Assembly: GCA_009602735.1 (NCBI GenBank)
Contig: WELA01008857.1
Coordinates: 745,327-777,592 of the forward strand
Direction of reading: 5' to 3'
Length of the DNA stretch: 32,266 bases
Origin: Mesotaenium endlicherianum
Lineage: Eukaryota; Streptophyta; Zygnematophyceae; Zygnematales; Mesotaeniaceae
Shown here: positions 28,743 to 32,266 of the stretch, piece by piece
Layout: the number at the start of each line of letters is the position of its first letter
How positions within the stretch are numbered: the stretch's first letter is position 1
Program-made: the position numbers and the translations under genes
The notes under the pieces: model-generated
Told to the model about the DNA's origin: nothing
Database searches by the model: none
Seen by the model: the letters and a program-made list of their open reading frames with translations, nothing else

Positions 28743-30112
28743 GTGGATTTTGCTTAGGCTGGTCTCGGTCTAGTCCTACCACCACCTCTTCCATAGCCGC
28801 CTCGAGAGGAACCACCTCTACCTCTAGACTGTATGGTATTATATTCATACTCATATCCATCACCCTGATCATCCTCAGCCTGGTCTCCTTCAATTGCATT
28901 GTAGGAACCGTGGGGCTTTTTGACAACCTTAGACACCAAAGCATTACTCTGGCACTTGTGATTGAACTGCTGCTGATCCCAGGCGTCAGCGTCCGGGATC
29001 AAGTCAGCCAGTTTTTCATACTTCTTCTCAGCAAAATGACCAGAGACTTTGGATTTCAAGCCATACCTGAAGTATGCTATCCTATACCGTTCTGGCAAGT
29101 CTGGCTGCTTCATCATGTTCTCCTGGAACTTTTGAGCAAACTCAGCAACTGAAGTGGTCTGCTTCAGTGTCATGAAGATCATCGCATAGATAGCTTTCTC
29201 CAACTGGTTGATGACATCAAACTTCTTATGCAACTTCTCGACAAACTCTCCCCACGTAGGGTCACCGAGTTGCCGAGCCTTACGCTCTCCTTTCCAGTAA
29301 AGCCACCAGTCTTCGGCACTGCCTTTCAGTAGCGCACCGGTGTGCCTGACCTTCTCGTAATCTTGCAGTTCTGGGTAGTTCTCCAGCCACTGCTCAACAT
29401 CCGCGAGAAACTTGATCAGGTAATATTTTCTGTTTCCCTCAGGATCATATTCCTCGGGAGGTTTTGGCTTGGACTTACTAGGCCCTTGGCCACCACCACT
29501 AGTGGTTTGAGACCCCAGTTGGTCTCTGTCCCGCAGTAGGGACATTATGATTCTTTTGTCCTCCTGTTGGGACTGATACATGGTCGCCATTTGCGACTGC
29601 ATCTGAACGAACAATGCTCCCAAGTCTACACTCTGGGGTGGTAGATTAGCAAATGCAGCAGCAGCATTGGCATCTACTCGCTGAGTAGTGTCCTCAACAA
29701 TCCCTCTCGCTCCTGCAGCAGCAATTCCTGCCGCATTCAGCCGGTCACGTATTTGACCTAGGGGTACATTGAGTTGTACAGCAGGAGGTGGGTTCAGAAC
29801 ATTGGCCCTTGATGCCATAAGTTCTTCAACAGTGCGCTCGTCAGCTGGCTGTCCTTCCCTCCTTTCTGTATCTTCAGCGGCCTTTGCTAATTGTTCAGCT
29901 TCTAATCTGGCTCTCTCCTCCTCAGCTTGCTGTGCTGCGACTGCGGCAATAGCAGCTGCCTCATCTGCAGCCTCTCTAGCTGCAGTATCTGCCACTGCTT
30001 CAGAATAGGTACGGGTTCCCGCTACATGGCTTTTTGCTTGGTTTTTGACATTCTCATTATCCTGGTTCTCCATGTCTCGGGAGTTGCTAGTTTGAGACCT
30101 TGTCCTTACCAT
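28634..30112 (-). pseudogene. gag of K4, with a premature stop before the zinc knuckle
   Basis: Starts at ATG 30112 (MVRTRSQTSN), about 35 bases after the LTR. Residues 40-90 are Ala/Glu-rich, probably a coiled coil. The retrotransposon Gag core spans about 220-385 (FLADVEQWLENYPELQ, GSAEDWWLYW, FAQKFQENMM), then an acidic stretch and an RGG box (429-446). A TAA at 28754-28756 stops it where K1 and K2 have TCA (Ser). Five codons on lies a perfect CCHC knuckle, [14 protein letters not shown], and the natural stop is at 28634. The premature stop removes the RNA-binding knuckle and also stops ribosomes before the frameshift site, so pol would not be made from this copy without readthrough. Confidence 0.9.
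28652..28658 (-). promoter_or_regulatory. -1 programmed frameshift heptamer TTTAAAA (K4)
   Basis: In the gag frame the codons read CCT TTA AAA, i.e. T TTA AAA, a classical X XXY YYZ slippery site. Pol is in the -1 frame and is open through it; gag stops at a TAA (28634-28636) a few codons later. The same heptamer in the same phase is kept in K1 and K2. Confidence 0.75.
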
Positions 30113-30133
30113 ACAAAGAAGACTGTGATAAAC

Positions 30134-30145
30134 GCTCTGATACCA
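30134..30145 (-). promoter_or_regulatory. primer-binding site of the K3/K4 composite (TGGTATCAGAGC)
   Basis: One base after the LTR end on the - strand. Exact match to the common plant element PBS, complementary to initiator-Met tRNA. Confidence 0.9.
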
Positions 30146-30146
30146 C

Positions 30147-30864
30147 TGAAATGAATTGACTTACCAAATAGGCGATTAACAATTAATAAAGATCTTTATA
30201 TCAGCAAGTAATCTTTATGGATTTTTCGTTAACTGATTAAACGGCAAAGGACAACACACTAGCAGTGAACAATACTCGTAAATCAAATGCGAGTAAACTA
30301 GCATCAATAATGCAATCAGTAAACTCCTACATAAGCAAGGTTAGAAGACAGTGCGTATCAATGGCTTCTCGCCTTGGATTCAGTTCTCTCTCAGTCAGCT
30401 GTACAAGAGAGTTGGCCTCGTTTCCGAATGCCAAACTGGAGAGCAATGCCTAGCATATGTACATGGAATGAGTTTATTGTTCAACGGCCGGTGCGATGGT
30501 ACCGCCTACCCGGGAGTAAACCGCGTTGGTAGGAACTCAGTTAACCAAATCCACCGCCATCTCCCATCATCCCGAATCGCCATCCATCCTAGGGATGTCA
30601 TCTGGCCATTCATCTAGCACACCACACTTACATGCATTTCTAGGCAGTTCGCTGCGACCGACTACGGAAGTCAGCTGGCTGTCAAAGAATGTGTCAGCAA
30701 GCTGACCTAAGTTGACTTCAGCCTGCTGCTTCCGGCTGAGTTATTAAACTGATGATTTAATAAAGTCCAGCAGACTCGATATTAACTAAAGTTCAGCAGG
30801 CTGAACTTGATTAACTATTATATTTAAATGAATATTATATCAACCAATATACTGATTCATTACA
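30147..30864 (-). repeat. 5' LTR of the composite insertion (718 bp), K3-type
   Basis: On the - strand TGTAATGAATC...AATTCATTTCA, then PBS. The whole LTR looks like the K3 LTR at 18467, so the inferred crossover with K4 lies further inside, in gag or pol. Near its 5' end (30671-30814) are several CAGC..GCTG palindromes such as TCAGCAAGCTGA (30694-30705) and AAGTTCAGCAGGCTGAACTT (30789-30808). Confidence 0.9.
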
Positions 30865-30869
30865 GGTGG
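30865..30869. repeat. target-site duplication GGTGG, right copy
   Basis: Matches 18462-18466; the K2 integrase resumes here. Confidence 0.9.
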
Positions 30870-31953
30870 TCACACTGCCACGAACTGCCAATGGGCATGA
30901 TTCGATACTAATAGTCGTGGATAAATTGACAAAAATGGTAATTTTCATCCCTAAACTGTCAAAGTAACTGCACTCAAAACAGCGAGACAGTTCTACAACC
31001 ATGTAGTATGCCAACATGAGCTACCCTCTAATATAATCTCAGACAGAGACTCGAAATTTACCTCTAAATTCTGGAGGACTTTAATGGGGTTAATGGGAGT
31101 CAGGCAGCTGCTCAGCACAGCAAACCACCCTCAGACTGATGGGCAGATTGAAAGAACTAAGCGAGTTTTACAAGAGGTATTGAGAGCCCATAATAACCAA
31201 AAACAAGATAATTGGGATGACCTGTTACCCCAAATCCAATTTGCGGTCAACAGTGCGGTGCACGCGTCAACGGGCAAGACTCCTTTTGAACTAAGCCTGG
31301 GTAGAGTCCCTAAGTCTCCTTTAGATGTCCTAGGGGAGTCCTTAACTCACCGTGAAGGGATTGACAATCCAGTCTCTCTCCAATTAACTCAGGAGTTTGC
31401 TGACACCCTGTCAAAAGTCCAGCAGAACCTGCACAGCGCCCAAGAAAACCAACAAAAGTACGCTAATCAGCACCGTCGAGAACTGACCTTTTCTAAGGGC
31501 GATTTGGTCAAACTGCATTCTCAGCACCTGTACCTCCCTGGTGTGGTCAAGAAAAAGCTTGGCCCTGTCTGGGTCGGTCCATATTCGGTGGTGCGTCGTG
31601 TCGATCAGAATGCTTACAAACTGAACATGTCAGCCGAATACAAGGGTCATCCGGTCTTTAATGTCTCCTTCCTGGAACCATACATCAAAGGTGATACACT
31701 GTTCACAGGTCGGTTACCTGTCCAACCGGGACCGGTCCCCGCTGTCCGGGACGGCGACCCTGAGGAATATGGGGTTGAGGAGATTTTAGACGCGCGCTCG
31801 GTCCGTCGATCGTCTAAATACGTCATGAAGTACCTCATTCGCTGGAAGGGTTACGATGCCTCTGGGGACACTTGGGAATTTAAGGACCATTTGACTAATG
31901 CCAAAGGGGCGTTGAAACGGTTTCACCTTCGGGCGGCTGGAGCACCTCCCTAA
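30865..31953 (+). pseudogene. integrase core and chromodomain of K2
   Basis: Resumes with [14 protein letters not shown], then a one-base deletion near 30952 shifts the frame and brings several stops. From 31084 the frame is open: the catalytic Glu region (QTDGQIERTKRVLQE), [15 protein letters not shown], and the chromodomain ([30 protein letters not shown]) to a TAA at 31951. It is highly similar to the K4 pol. Confidence 0.9.
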
Positions 31954-32266
31954 CAGTCATTTCAGTTGACACGGGAAGGTGACAAGAGGTCCTGTCTCCA
32001 TTTAAGTTGGAGGGGAATATATATGACAGTTAGTGTGCGAGAGCGAGAAAGGGACAGTTATGTGAACCCTAAGTGTCAGCATAGTGACAGAGGGGACAGC
32101 CTGGCCCACATAAAGCACCTTTTGCTGAAGGGAAAAGGGCCTCGCACAGCCATACATCACTTAACACAACTGAATACACATTCATACGTTTATGTCTAGC
32201 GCACCGCAACTATGTCAACTCCTAGCAATCACCCTGTAAGGTAAACAGGAACGAATATACCATACT
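31954..32266 (+). other. spacer after pol in K2, start of the ORF3 leader region
   Basis: Similar along its length to the K4 spacer (complement of 24530-24848). It contains AAGTTGGAGGGGA (from 32004), TATATAT (32018-32024), and AAG|GTAAAC (32241), the donor of the candidate ORF3 leader intron. The window ends before any ORF3. Confidence 0.6.

Larger units (their letters stand above)
18467..30864 (-). mobile_element. nested composite insertion of two K-family elements (K3 and K4)
   Basis: Bounded by two LTRs in the same orientation and by GGTGG repeats, so it entered K2 as one LTR element. Inside, read on the - strand, are LTR, PBS, gag, pol, ORF3, LTR (K4), then the last ~285 bp of another pol, a second ORF3 and the outer LTR (K3). 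K4 thus lies in the pol of K3, but only one 5' LTR is present. Recombination between the direct copies of the gag-pol region would remove K3's gag-pol and K4's own 5' LTR and leave exactly this order. Confidence 0.8.
30865..32266 (+). mobile_element. element K2, right part
   Basis: Continues K2 after the nested insertion: integrase core, chromodomain and the pol-ORF3 spacer. The expected ORF3 and 3' LTR lie beyond the window. Confidence 0.9.

Noticed and set aside
1..32266. tRNA, rRNA, CRISPR arrays, host protein-coding genes
   Set aside because: None found; the short tRNA-like matches are primer-binding sites, and all repeats are explained by LTR elements, a MITE or assembly seams.

Overview
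The window is a repeat-rich piece of a eukaryotic nuclear genome made almost entirely of Ty3/gypsy-type LTR retrotransposons, several nested in one another. Primer-binding sites TGGTATC(A/G)GAGC match the 3' end of plant initiator-Met tRNA, and three copies belong to a chromodomain (chromovirus) family, so a green-lineage host (streptophyte alga, bryophyte or similar) is the best guess. I recall published reports of Ty3-type elements that captured cytosine methyltransferases in a charophyte alga and in dinoflagellates, which would fit, but the species cannot be fixed from sequence. No host gene, rRNA, tRNA or CRISPR array is seen.

Layout. (1) 1-7276, + strand: GC-rich element 'M', cut at its 5' end by the window. 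It reads protease, low-complexity linker, DNMT3-like cytosine-C5 methyltransferase, reverse transcriptase, RNase H, integrase and a C-terminal PHD finger, then a polypurine tract and a 137-bp LTR. (2) 7277-8277: non-coding; 8278-8414: solo copy of the M LTR. (3) 8415-12918, - strand: decayed chromovirus-family copy K1 with its 5' LTR. (4) 12927-15256, + strand: non-coding LTR-type element 'T' (LTR, PBS, 0.4-kb interior, PPT, truncated LTR). (5) 15605-18466 and 30865-32266, + strand: one element K2, split by a 12.4-kb insertion flanked by the 5-bp duplication GGTGG. (6) 18467-30864, - strand: the insertion, a composite of two more copies: K4 (gag, pol, extra ORF3, LTR) lodged in the 3' end of pol of K3, of which the pol tail, its own ORF3 and an LTR survive.

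How it works together. In the K family gag and pol overlap, with pol in the -1 frame; a canonical TTTAAAA slippery heptamer lies in the overlap in all three copies that keep it. Downstream of pol, where env would sit, is a long third ORF ('ORF3': coiled coil, conserved core, acidic and Ser/Pro-rich tail) that I do not recognise. The K3 and K4 ORF3s differ strongly although the adjacent pol tails and LTRs are nearly identical, and each ORF3 cassette is bounded by the same polypurine word AAGTTGGAGG. Both ORF3 ATGs follow a CTAAC...CAG|G ATG arrangement that looks like a splice acceptor. A 351-bp hAT-type MITE with a perfect 8-bp target duplication interrupts the K4 ORF3.

Caveat: three of the four single N bases are flanked by short direct duplications, which look like unmerged assembly joins; some breaks in the genes are therefore artefacts, and the nesting model needs long-read support.
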